From Planctomycetaceae bacterium (GTDB lineage: Bacteria; Planctomycetota; Planctomycetia; Pirellulales; UBA1268), in NCBI GenBank assembly GCA_947464585.1, contig CANHYS010000071.1:1-8041 (forward strand): DNA of 8,041 nt. Direction: 5' to 3'. Made by a program: the position numbers and the translations under genes. The notes below the pieces were generated by a model. The model was given only the letters and a program-made list of their open reading frames with translations. It was not told the DNA's origin and searched no databases. Position 1 is the first letter of the stretch; each line of letters begins with the position of its first letter. Positions 1 to 7,700 of this stretch are shown in pieces.

Positions 1-7
1 AGCGTTC

Positions 8-496
8 ATGGCCGAAAAACTCACCCTCAAGCGTCATGAATCACCGGCCGGTGCGGCCTGGGAGTTCGTGCATCCGCGGTGTGCCCGCCGGCGCCGCGCC
101 GACATGGAAGAGGTGGAGGCGATGGTGGAGGCTGGTGAGACGGAGATCGCGAGAGACGAACTGGTCTGGCTGCTCTCGGAGTGCCCCGACTTCCTCGATG
201 CCCACGTGCACCTGGGACTGATCGCCCTGGAGGAAGGGGACCCGAAACTGGCGCGGGGCCACTTCGGGCGGGCCTATGAACTCTGCCTGCGAGCATTGGA
301 AGCCGCCGACAACCCGCAGCCGCTCCCCTATTCGCTCGATGGCAACAAGCCGTTCTACGAGGCTGCGAAGGGTCTCGTCCATTGTCTGCTCGACATGGGC
401 CGCCAGAAGGTGGCCCAGGATGTCTGTCGGCGGATCGCACCGCTCGATCCGTCCGATCCGCTGGCGATTCAGCGTCTTGCGGAGCATCGCGCATGA
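8..496 (+). CDS. TPR-like helical repeat protein upstream of tmk, function unknown
   Basis: The 162-residue product is cytosolic by appearance, with no signal peptide or membrane segment. Near the N-terminus (about residues 20-25) is an F-V-H-P-R-C motif followed by a basic RRRR stretch. From about residue 32 it reads as paired amphipathic helices typical of tetratricopeptide repeats: about 32-64 (EAGETEIARDELVWLL), 65-98 (AHVHLGLIALEEGDPKLARG) and a weaker third unit at about 116-150 ending in LDPSDPLA. TPRs normally mediate protein-protein contacts, so a scaffold or adaptor role is likely, but no partner can be named. Only seven bases precede the ATG and no in-frame stop is seen in them, so the true start could be off the window; an internal ATG at 104 would remove the HPRC motif. 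Its TGA overlaps the tmk ATG (ATGA), which implies co-translation with tmk. I recall similar proteins in planctomycetes, unverified. Confidence 0.8.
   Translation: MAEKLTLKRHESPAGAAWEFVHPRCARRRRADMEEVEAMVEAGETEIARDELVWLLSECPDFLDAHVHLGLIALEEGDPKLARGHFGRAYELCLRALEAADNPQPLPYSLDGNKPFYEAAKGLVHCLLDMGRQKVAQDVCRRIAPLDPSDPLAIQRLAEHRA
481..484 (+). promoter_or_regulatory. Ribosome binding site for tmk
   Basis: GGAG lies inside the end of the TPR gene, 8 nt before the ATG at 493. Together with the ATGA stop/start overlap it supports 493 as the tmk start rather than the upstream in-frame ATG at 382, which would add an N-terminus not typical of the family. Confidence 0.5.
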
Positions 497-1152
497 CGCC
501 GTCGAACACGCAGACCGTGGCCCGTTTCATCGTGCTCGAGGGCATCGATGGCGCAGGGAAGTCGTCCCAGGTGGAGCCGCTTGTCGCCTGGCTCCGCGGT
601 TGTGGCCGCGCCGTGACCACCTGCCGCGATCCCGGGGCGACCGCGGCGGGCGATGCGATCCGTGCGATCCTGCTCGACCGCCACGATCTCCAGCTGGCGC
701 CGACCGCCGAGATGCTCCTTTATATGGCAGCGCGGGCGCAGCTCGTCGCGGAGATCATCCAGCCAAGTCTGGGCCGCGGCGAGTGGGTGGTGTCGGACCG
801 CTACCTGCTGGCCAACATCGTCTATCAGGGGCACGCCGGGGGCCTCGACCCCGACACGATCAGGCAGGTGGGGGCTGTCGCCACCCGCGGTCTCGAGCCT
901 GATCTCGTACTGATTTTCGACGTCGATCTGGAGACGGCGGCCCGCCGGCTGTCCCGACCGCTCGACAAGCTGGAAAACCGCGGCGACGAGTATCGCGGAC
1001 GGCTGCGGGCGGGCTATCTTGCCGAGGCGGCTCGGCGGCCTGACCGCATTGCCGTTGTCGATGCGACCGGCGACCCCGCCACGGTGCAGGCCAACGTGCG
1101 GGCGGCGATCGAGCACCGCTTTCCGGAATTGCGTTCGGCACAACCGGCCTGA
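493..1152 (+). CDS. tmk: Thymidylate kinase (dTMP kinase)
   Basis: This 219-residue protein phosphorylates dTMP to dTDP with ATP, an essential cytosolic step towards dTTP, and its length is normal for the family. The P-loop is E-G-I-D-G-A-G-K-S-S (residues 16-25). The substrate loop at 45-50 reads RDPGAT where the usual form is REPGGT. A helix E-M-L-L-Y-M-A-A-R-A-Q (73-83) matches the family EaLLyaADRaQ motif with Ala in place of Asp. Then come S-D-R-Y (101-104), Y-Q-G (111-113), the strand PDLVLIFDVD (136-145) and a lid-like segment around 152-168 (RLSRPLDKLENRGDEYR). The P-loop has Gly rather than Arg after Asp, which resembles the E. coli type II enzymes. The start at 493 overlaps the TPR gene stop by ATGA and has GGAG in front. 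holB follows 38 nt later, a pairing common in bacteria. Confidence 0.96.
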   Translation: MTPSNTQTVARFIVLEGIDGAGKSSQVEPLVAWLRGCGRAVTTCRDPGATAAGDAIRAILLDRHDLQLAPTAEMLLYMAARAQLVAEIIQPSLGRGEWVVSDRYLLANIVYQGHAGGLDPDTIRQVGAVATRGLEPDLVLIFDVDLETAARRLSRPLDKLENRGDEYRGRLRAGYLAEAARRPDRIAVVDATGDPATVQANVRAAIEHRFPELRSAQPA

Positions 1153-1177
1153 CATCACCCACCTCACACGACCGGAT

Positions 1178-1183
1178 GGAAGG
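1178..1183 (+). promoter_or_regulatory. Ribosome binding site deciding the holB start
   Basis: GGAAGG sits 7 nt upstream of the ATG at 1191. The alternative in-frame ATG at 1176 has no purine-rich site before it, so 1191 is preferred; the protein then opens with MAWQ, an opening I associate with planctomycete HolB proteins. Confidence 0.55.
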
Positions 1184-1190
1184 CAGGGCC

Positions 1191-2276
1191 ATGGCTTGGC
1201 AGGCAACCACAGGTCGCAGTGAGATCATCGGCCAGGATGCGGTGGTCGAGCAGTTCGTGCGGGCCGCCGCGCATGGCCGGATCGGGGGTGCGTATCTCTT
1301 CATCGGATTAGCCGGCGTCGGCAAGAGCACGGTGGCCCTGGCGCTTGCAAAGTCGCTGCTCTGCGAACGTGCCGGCCCAGGGCTCGTGGCCTGCGGCGCG
1401 TGCGCCTCGTGCGTGCAGGCAGACGGCGGCAGCCACCCCGACATCGACGTTGTCGCGAAGCCGCCAGATCGGGCGACGATTCCACTGGATGCGTTCATCG
1501 GCGATCCCGAGCATCGCATGCGCGAGGGACTCTGCTGGCGGCTGCTCCTGAGGCCGGCCCTCGGCGGCCGCAAGGTGGCGATCATCCTCGATGCCGACCA
1601 CCTCTCCGACGAGGCGGCCAACTGCCTGCTCAAGACGCTGGAAGAACCGCCCGACCGCGCCTTGATCATCCTCGTGGGCACTTCGCTCGAACGGCAGCTC
1701 CCCACGATCCGCTCGCGATGCCAGATCGTGCGATTCCAGCCGCTGGAGGATGAGACGGTGTTTCGCATCATTTCTGCGGAGGCATCAGCCACAGGGATGC
1801 CAGCTGATCCCGCGCTGCTCGAGCGGTGTGCTGCTGCCGCCGGCGGTAGCCTCGCCCGTGCGCGGCTCCTGCTCGATCCGGAATTGACGGCATTCCGCGG
1901 GCGGTTGATCACGATCCTGTCTCAGCGTCCGCTGCACGGCGTGGAACTTTCGCGAGAAACGAATGCCCTCGTGGAAGCCGCCGGCAAGGATGCGCCGCCG
2001 CGGCGGGCCAGGCTCCGGGTCGTGCTGGAAGCAGCGGTCGATTTTTACCGTGCGGCCCTGCGGCGGGCCGTCACCGGCGAGCAGCCCGCCGATCCGACCT
2101 TCGCTCAGCGAGTGGAGGCCTGGGGGGCCGGACCTGAAGAGGCCACGCAGTCGATTCGCAGCACACTCGATGCCTTGGAGTCAATCGACCGCAACGCCAA
2201 CCTGACGATCCTCGTCGACGCCTGGACCGCCGTGCTGGAACAACCGTCGCTGGCCACGGGGACCATTCGATACTAA
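1191..2276 (+). CDS. holB: DNA polymerase III delta' (HolB/DnaX-like clamp-loader ATPase)
   Basis: The 361-residue product is an AAA+ clamp-loader subunit, which with gamma/tau and delta loads the beta sliding clamp at the replication fork. Seen in order: an I-I-G-Q-D box (12-16); a canonical Walker A, G-L-A-G-V-G-K-S-T (39-47); a four-cysteine zinc module, C58-x9-C68-x2-C71-x2-C74; a Walker B-like strand VAIILDADHLSDEAA (129-143) followed by the conserved LLKTLEEPP (146-154); and the S-R-C motif (175-177) that in these subunits supplies the arginine finger. The C-terminal part (about 240-361) is helical, as expected for the collar domain. Delta' rather than DnaX (gamma/tau) is chosen because the protein is short, has no tau-like extension and lies beside tmk. 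The intact Walker A differs from E. coli delta', where it is degenerate, so a DnaX-like role is not excluded. An in-frame ATG at 1176 would add five residues. Confidence 0.88.
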   Translation: MAWQATTGRSEIIGQDAVVEQFVRAAAHGRIGGAYLFIGLAGVGKSTVALALAKSLLCERAGPGLVACGACASCVQADGGSHPDIDVVAKPPDRATIPLDAFIGDPEHRMREGLCWRLLLRPALGGRKVAIILDADHLSDEAANCLLKTLEEPPDRALIILVGTSLERQLPTIRSRCQIVRFQPLEDETVFRIISAEASATGMPADPALLERCAAAAGGSLARARLLLDPELTAFRGRLITILSQRPLHGVELSRETNALVEAAGKDAPPRRARLRVVLEAAVDFYRAALRRAVTGEQPADPTFAQRVEAWGAGPEEATQSIRSTLDALESIDRNANLTILVDAWTAVLEQPSLATGTIRY

Positions 2277-2288
2277 TCTGGTCCCAAG

Positions 2289-4328
2289 ATGCGTCCCGCT
2301 CACGGAAACTACAGAGCCGATATCGATGGTCTTCGCGCTGTGTCTGTGGTCGCAGTGATCTTGTTTCACGCAGACTACGGTGTGCCCGGAGGGTTTGTCG
2401 GAGTCGATGTCTTCTTCGTGATTTCCGGGTATCTCATCACGCGGCTGATCGCAGCCGATCTGGAAAGCGGTGTCTTCTCATTGGCCCGCTTCTGGGACCG
2501 TCGCATTCGCCGCATCTGGCCGGCTTCGCTCGCTATGACCATGGTCGTGCTGGCTGCAGCGTATGCCCTGATGCTCCCAAAAGATCTGCGTAGCGTGGCG
2601 AGTGACGCTGTGGCGAATGTCGCCATGCTCGCAAACATTCGCTATTGGCACATCACCAACTACTTCGTCGTGGCTGCGGATTTGCGCCCGTTGGTTCACA
2701 CGTGGTCGCTGGCCGTCGAAGAACAGTTTTACGTTCTCTTTCCGTTGGTCATGATGCTGGCCTGGAAGTGGGGGCGAAATTGGTGTTTGGGAGTCCTCAC
2801 CCTGCTTGCCACGGCGAGCTTCGTGGCGAGCGCCTTTGTCATCGACGTCAAGCCGATGGACGTTTTTTTCCTTCTTCCGTACCGTGCATGGGAGCTGCTC
2901 GTCGGAGGGATGATCGCCCTCGCGGCGCCTCAAGATCAGCAACACACAACGGCTCAACCGTCGAGTGGAATTCGCTGGACAGCCGAGGCAGCGGGGGCGA
3001 TAGGGCTCGTCATGATAGGCGTGCCCTGCTTTATGTATGACCGGCAAACCCCATTCCCCGCCGTAGCCGCGCTGCCGCCATGCATGGGCGCGGCGTTGCT
3101 GATCCTGGCCGGGACTGTTTCGAAAGGTTCTTTACCAAACCGAGTTCTTGCGTCGGCCCCGTTCAGGGGACTTGGACTCCTTTCCTACTCGCTTTACCTA
3201 TGGCATTGGCCGGTGCTCGCGTTCATGCGATATCACGCGGGAGTCCCTTTGCCGACGGCCTTGACACTCGCGACCCTGCCGCTGATCGTCGCGAGTGCAT
3301 ACGTCTCGTGGAGGTTCGTAGAAACGCCGTTTCGGCGAACAGGCGTCGCATCGTCGCCGTTTCGCACTATGATCGCCGGTGGCATGGCCGCCGGCGTCGT
3401 GCTCGCCTGCGGCCTTGGGATCCGCACGGCGGGCGGCGTCCCTTCGCGATTCACTCCAGCCGAACTCCGCCTCTTGGAGCCCTTCTCCACTGACTGGGAT
3501 CACAACAAGAAGGCAAAATCAAACGAGTTCGTGTCACCTCCATCGATCGGCTTGAGTGAGATGCGCGGACGTCCGTGCCTGTTGCTATGGGGTGACAGTC
3601 ATGGCATGGCCATCAGTCCAGCCGTCGACGACGCGGCCCGGGACCTCGGCTTGACCGGAATCGCAGCGTTGAAAAGCTCAGCTTTTCCACTGCCAGGAGC
3701 CTGGCAGCCCGGGTCTCGCTTCTTCAACGTCTGCGGCAAACGGGAGTCGCAGGAGTGGAGCGAGTCGGTCATCCGATGGATCAGAGACTTCAGGCCTCGG
3801 CATATCCTTCTCTGCGCGAGATGGTCGATGTATCTGGTGGGGAACGTTCCAGACAGGGGAGACCTGAACCTCATTGCTCAACTGGACGCCGACACGGTGA
3901 ACCGTAACGCCACGATAGCGACCATGGAAAGCGGTCTACGTCGAGTCATGGCGATATGTGAGGAAACGGACACCGATGTATGGGTGCTCCTGGAGCCACC
4001 GTGCCAGCCGACGATGCCCCGTCAGATCACGCTTGCCCGGCACTGGTATGGCCCTGGTACGGCGATCCAAGGGGTCTCGCGGTCAGCGCACGAGCGCATC
4101 CAACGTCCCATGCATGCCGCTTTTGTTGCCCAAGCAGGAGGCCGTCTGCACGTGGTTGATCTGGCGGATCCATTCTTTGACGCGGATGGAGTCTCTCGGG
4201 TAGGTCGCGAGGACGTTTCTTGGTACTCCGACGAAAGTCATCTCAGCGTGTCCGGCGCACGCGAGATGATCGGACCGCTCATGCGGCAGCTTTTTACAGA
4301 GATGGCGACCGATTGCAACCCACGATGA
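2289..4328 (+). CDS. OafA-type membrane O-acyltransferase with C-terminal SGNH domain
   Basis: This 679-residue protein is a two-part enzyme. Residues 1 to about 390 form an acyltransferase-3 membrane domain with about ten hydrophobic segments. They include D-G-L-R16-A with H27 eleven residues on (the spacing of the essential Arg/His in Salmonella OafA), GGFVGVDVFFVISGYLIT, the basic FWDRRIRRIWP, H-T-W-S-L-A-V-E-E-Q-F-Y (137-148) and YSLYLWHWP (300-308). After a further membrane segment (TMIAGGMAAGVVLACGLGI) comes an extracytoplasmic SGNH domain with the nucleophile motif G-D-S437-H and the D648-E-S-H651 dyad. The family moves acyl groups, usually acetyl, across the membrane onto surface polysaccharide or peptidoglycan. 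The acceptor here is unknown, and no glycosyltransferase or polysaccharide genes lie nearby. Both catalytic sets look complete. The start is 12 nt after holB with no good Shine-Dalgarno. Codon use is less GC-biased than in the flanking genes (for example a T7 run at 2863-2869), hinting at horizontal acquisition. Confidence 0.93.
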   Translation: MRPAHGNYRADIDGLRAVSVVAVILFHADYGVPGGFVGVDVFFVISGYLITRLIAADLESGVFSLARFWDRRIRRIWPASLAMTMVVLAAAYALMLPKDLRSVASDAVANVAMLANIRYWHITNYFVVAADLRPLVHTWSLAVEEQFYVLFPLVMMLAWKWGRNWCLGVLTLLATASFVASAFVIDVKPMDVFFLLPYRAWELLVGGMIALAAPQDQQHTTAQPSSGIRWTAEAAGAIGLVMIGVPCFMYDRQTPFPAVAALPPCMGAALLILAGTVSKGSLPNRVLASAPFRGLGLLSYSLYLWHWPVLAFMRYHAGVPLPTALTLATLPLIVASAYVSWRFVETPFRRTGVASSPFRTMIAGGMAAGVVLACGLGIRTAGGVPSRFTPAELRLLEPFSTDWDHNKKAKSNEFVSPPSIGLSEMRGRPCLLLWGDSHGMAISPAVDDAARDLGLTGIAALKSSAFPLPGAWQPGSRFFNVCGKRESQEWSESVIRWIRDFRPRHILLCARWSMYLVGNVPDRGDLNLIAQLDADTVNRNATIATMESGLRRVMAICEETDTDVWVLLEPPCQPTMPRQITLARHWYGPGTAIQGVSRSAHERIQRPMHAAFVAQAGGRLHVVDLADPFFDADGVSRVGREDVSWYSDESHLSVSGAREMIGPLMRQLFTEMATDCNPR

Positions 4329-4654
4329 CGGGAGTACGCCACCCAACGCAGCCTTGCGCCACTGCGTTTCGACGCTCGCAACCGTCGCTCTCTTTCGACG
4401 TTGCTGTGGAGATTACCTCAGCGACTTTCTTCACCGAGTCGAACGAAGGAAACGCTGCCGTATCGAATCCGGCGATGCCGCCCCTGAGCCAGCCCGCGCT
4501 CGTGGCTGCAGAGCACAGGCTTATCACAGGAGGTCCTGTCGTCCCTCACTTTCCTTACTCCATCCTTCAGCCGGCTTGCCCAGACTGCCTGTCCCCTGTC
4601 GATCGCCTGATTGGCTCGGCAGCGCGGGCAGTTTTTACCTGCTGCACCTTCTGA
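4325..4654 (+). CDS. Doubtful small ORF overlapping the acyltransferase stop
   Basis: A 109-codon frame starts with an ATG that overlaps the acyltransferase TGA (ATGA), the same geometry as the TPR gene/tmk junction. No Shine-Dalgarno precedes it. The translation has no recognisable domain; it is rich in Pro, Ala and Ser and ends with a C-P-D-C and a C-C-T-F. The third codon positions are mixed rather than strongly G/C, so codon bias does not support translation. It may be a chance open frame, a lineage-specific small protein or the decayed remnant of a gene. I do not recognise it. Confidence 0.18.
   Translation: MTGVRHPTQPCATAFRRSQPSLSFDVAVEITSATFFTESNEGNAAVSNPAMPPLSQPALVAAEHRLITGGPVVPHFPYSILQPACPDCLSPVDRLIGSAARAVFTCCTF
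4345..4368 (+). terminator. Weak terminator-like hairpin after the acyltransferase gene
   Basis: A perfect 7-bp inverted repeat (AACGCAG / CTGCGTT) with a 10-nt loop starts 17 nt after the acyltransferase stop. It is followed only by a short TTC and not by a T-tract, so intrinsic termination would be weak. The placement fits the end of the tmk-holB-acyltransferase transcription unit, but the structure could be chance. Confidence 0.25.
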
Positions 4655-4766
4655 ATCGATTTTTTGGATCGTACCTGTCGATCCTCTTGGAAGGCCGGCG
4701 CCAATCCCTGCTGTGATTCATCTCGCAGCGGGTGGAACGGGGCTGAGCCGACCGTTGTCGAAGGCC

Positions 4767-4774
4767 AGGGGGGG
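4767..4774 (+). promoter_or_regulatory. Ribosome binding site deciding the start of the large protein
   Basis: AGGGGGGG lies 9 nt before the ATG at 4784. The longer open frame back to a TTG at 4664 adds 40 residues of no recognisable character ahead of a clear signal or anchor segment, so 4784 is the better start. Confidence 0.5.
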
Positions 4775-4783
4775 CGATCGGGC

Positions 4784-7700
4784 ATGTCCGAAAAAAGGGC
4801 GGGCGGAATCTTGGCGTCGTCGTTCGTTGCCGGCCTGTTGCTGGCAGCAGCGATCTTTTCGCCACGGGCCTGGGACCCGGTGCCGGGTCCCTACTTCGGC
4901 CTCGAAGACCAGACAGCGACCAAATCCCACTCGGCTGACGGGATGGAGGCGGCGCATGCCGAACTCTCCGCCCGCGCCCAGGCGAGGATGTCGGCGGGAG
5001 CGCTCGCACCGGTTGCTGCATTGGTCGCAGATCCGGTCGCGGCACCTCTCGACACGCCGCCGGCCGCCCCTGCAGTTGCTGTCGCTCAGACCGATACAGG
5101 CCTCGCGACAACCGATGCGGCACCGGTTTTCATCGACGTCGCTCCAGCCGTCATCCCGTCCGTCGTCCTGCCCATCGTCATGGCTGAGCAGGCCGCGTCT
5201 CCACCAGCCGAGCCGTTGACGCCGGTCGCGGTTCCAGTCGAGAACGTCGGCATGCCCCCCCAACGCATCGCCATGGCCGACACGGCGAGCCCTGCCACTA
5301 CGGCTGCCCTCGCTGACGCGCTCCCACGGTCCACGCCAGCGCCGGTCGCGGCCCAGCCCTCGCAGCCGGTCGAGCCCCCCGCGTCGCTCAAGGCGATGAT
5401 GACTCGCATGCAAGCCGCCCAGTCTCCTGTCAGCCAACCTCCTGTCAGCCAACCTCCGCAGCAGATCGCGGAGCAGACCCCACAGCCCGTGCAGCCACTG
5501 GCACCGCCGCATAGCTGGTCGCAGGCGTTCGCAGCGGCTCCCGCCGTGGTCCCGATTCGACCGCAGCCCTTGGCTACCGGGCACGATCGTCCTTCGGCCG
5601 GCCAGCCGCGTCCCGTCGCCGTGCCCGCAGCCGTGCCCTCTATGGCGGGTCCGCTGGGCGTGCCGCCGCTGCCAGGCGAGCCGTGGACCGACCCCGATGG
5701 CGTCAACTGGTCTGATGTCATCGCCTCGGCACCGTTGCCTGAGCTGGAGCGACGCCGCAACTGGCTGGGAGATTGGCGAACCGACCCGCGAAACGCTGCA
5801 CCACGGGCCGCCGAGCCCCGAGGCCCGACCAATGCCGTGGGTGGCCGGCTCCTCGACCGACTCCGCGGGAGCGATCGTAGGCTCGCGCAGGCTCCCGGCA
5901 GCGACGTGGCCGCCGTCATCCCGACTGACACAGCTCCGCCCGACATCAGCCAGTGGCCGCAGCCCGTCAAGCTGGAGCAGCAGCTCGATCATCTGGCGAC
6001 GCTCTCCGTCGCGGGCGGCGCAGGTGGCGAGCCGATCGACGCCTGGACGAATCGGACGCGGTCCGCCCTCCAAGCGGTTCAAGACACCCGTGGCCCCCGC
6101 GATGCCGCCGCCGACGCCAGCCTGATCGCGCTGGGAGAGACGGTGATCGCCGGCATGTCTCTCGCCGACACCACCACCGATGCCGGAATGGCGACACACA
6201 CCCGCCGCACCGCCCTCGCCGTGGCCCGCCGCGTCGCCGTGTGGCGGTCCACGGCGGCCCTCTTCGCCTCGCTCGAACACAATCCACAGGAACTCAGCAC
6301 CAACGACGCCGCCGCCGCGATGACGCGACAGGCCGCAGGCCGCACCGTCGTGGAGATCGCCCGACTGCTCGACAGCCTCGAACGGTTCGAGGCGGCGACG
6401 ACAGCGGTCGACGCGATGGCGGTGAAGACCGCGCTCGGCTCGATCTGCGGGTTCTATCCGACCGCCGCGCGGCCGGTGGCCCGCGCGGTGGAAGACCATT
6501 ACCTCGCCCCCAACGTCCGGATCGCGGTGCATCAGCAGTTCCTCGAGAAACTGCTGCCGGGCGCCACCGTCGACACGGGGCCGTTCCAGGACGTCGTCAT
6601 GGGCCGTGAGGTTCGCGGTACCCGCACGGTGGAACGCACCACCACGCTCCGGCTCGTGCCCGACGACGACGAGATCTGCTTCAACCTCGAGGTGCATGGC
6701 GACATCGCGTCGCGGGCGGTCACCGAAGCGGGGCCCGTCTCCGTCACGGCCCGGAGCGCCTCGGCGTTCACCGTCCGCAAGCCGATCACGATCTCGACGC
6801 AGGGGCTGCTGTTCGGCAATGCCGCCGGCGATGCTTCCAACCGGTCACGCGTCGATGCCATCCAGACGAGCTTCGATGCGGTGCCCGTGATGGGCTCGCT
6901 GATGCGGAACATCGCGAAGAATCAGCAGGCGGAGGCGATGCCCGAGGCCAACCGCGAAGTGATCGACAAGATCGTCTCCCGCGCCTGCCGCGAGGTGGAT
7001 AAACAGGCGGAGCCACAGTTTGCCCAGATGGCGGACCGCATCCGCGACCGCGTTTGGATGCCGCTGGTGAAGCTCGGCCTCGACCCGAAGGCGGTGGCGA
7101 TGCAGACGACAGCCTCGGTGGCGACGATGCGACTGCGGCTGGCGGGCGACTCGCAGCTGGCCGCCCACACGCCGCGGCCCCGAGCCCCCTCCGACGCCAT
7201 GCTGAGCCTGCAACTCCACGAATCATCGGTGAACAACGCCCTCGATCGGCTCGGGATCGCGGGGAAACGGCTCACGCTCGAGGAACTGATCCAGCTCGTC
7301 TGCTCGCAGGTCGGCGTCGAGCCGCGAATTCCCGATGAACTGCCGGAGGGCGTCTCGGTAGCCTTCGCGAAGTCGCAGCCGCTCCGCGTGGAGTGCCGCG
7401 ACGGCCTCGTGCATGTGCATGTCGCACTTGACGCGATCGAGAGCGGCCGCCGCGACTGGTATGACCTGGTCGCGCACGTCGCCTACCGGCCGGTCTGTTC
7501 GGGACGGCAGGTGTTTCTCGAACGCGAGGGCCCGGTTCAGCTGGGCGGACCGGGACACGAAGGGCGGATGGAACTCGCGCTGCGGACCATCTTTGGCAAG
7601 ATCTTCCCGAAGGAGCGGCCGATCGCCGTGCTGCCCGAGCAGATCGCCAACAACGAAAAACTTGCCGACGTGCAGGCGGTGCAGGCCGCGAGCAGCGATG

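Larger units (their letters stand above)
4329..4783 (+). other. 455-nt stretch without a confident gene
   Basis: This region separates the acyltransferase from the large exported protein. It has less GC bias than the operon and contains the doubtful ORF at 4325-4654, a weak hairpin at 4345-4368, an 8-bp direct repeat (TTTCGACG at 4367 and 4393), an orphan AGGAGG at 4528-4533 with no start codon at usable distance, and a T-rich patch around 4632-4666. A promoter for the downstream gene would be expected here, but I could not identify convincing -35/-10 elements. Confidence 0.5.

Noticed and set aside
382..492. Upstream in-frame ATG for tmk
   Set aside because: It would overlap the TPR gene by more than 100 nt and put 37 extra residues before the P-loop; the ATGA start at 493 fits the family length.
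860..1912. 350-codon minus-strand open frame across tmk and holB
   Set aside because: It overlaps two confidently identified genes on the + strand, and its translation is Ser/Arg/Pro-rich with no recognisable features.
4528..4533. Perfect AGGAGG Shine-Dalgarno-like site
   Set aside because: No ATG, GTG or TTG follows at a usable distance, so it is likely chance.
4611..4637. Promoter-like TTGGCT plus T-rich element before the large gene
   Set aside because: The spacer is only 15 nt and the -10 match is poor; not supportable by eye.
4664..4783. TTG start for the large protein 40 codons upstream
   Set aside because: The added residues contain no signal or motif and would bury the N-terminal anchor; the ATG at 4784 has a good ribosome site.
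4718..6697. 659-codon open frame on the minus strand opposite the large exported protein
   Set aside because: The + strand gene has strong G/C third positions, which removes stops from the opposing frame. The minus translation is Arg/Gly-rich without motifs, while the + frame has a signal segment, a ribosome site and folded-looking domains.
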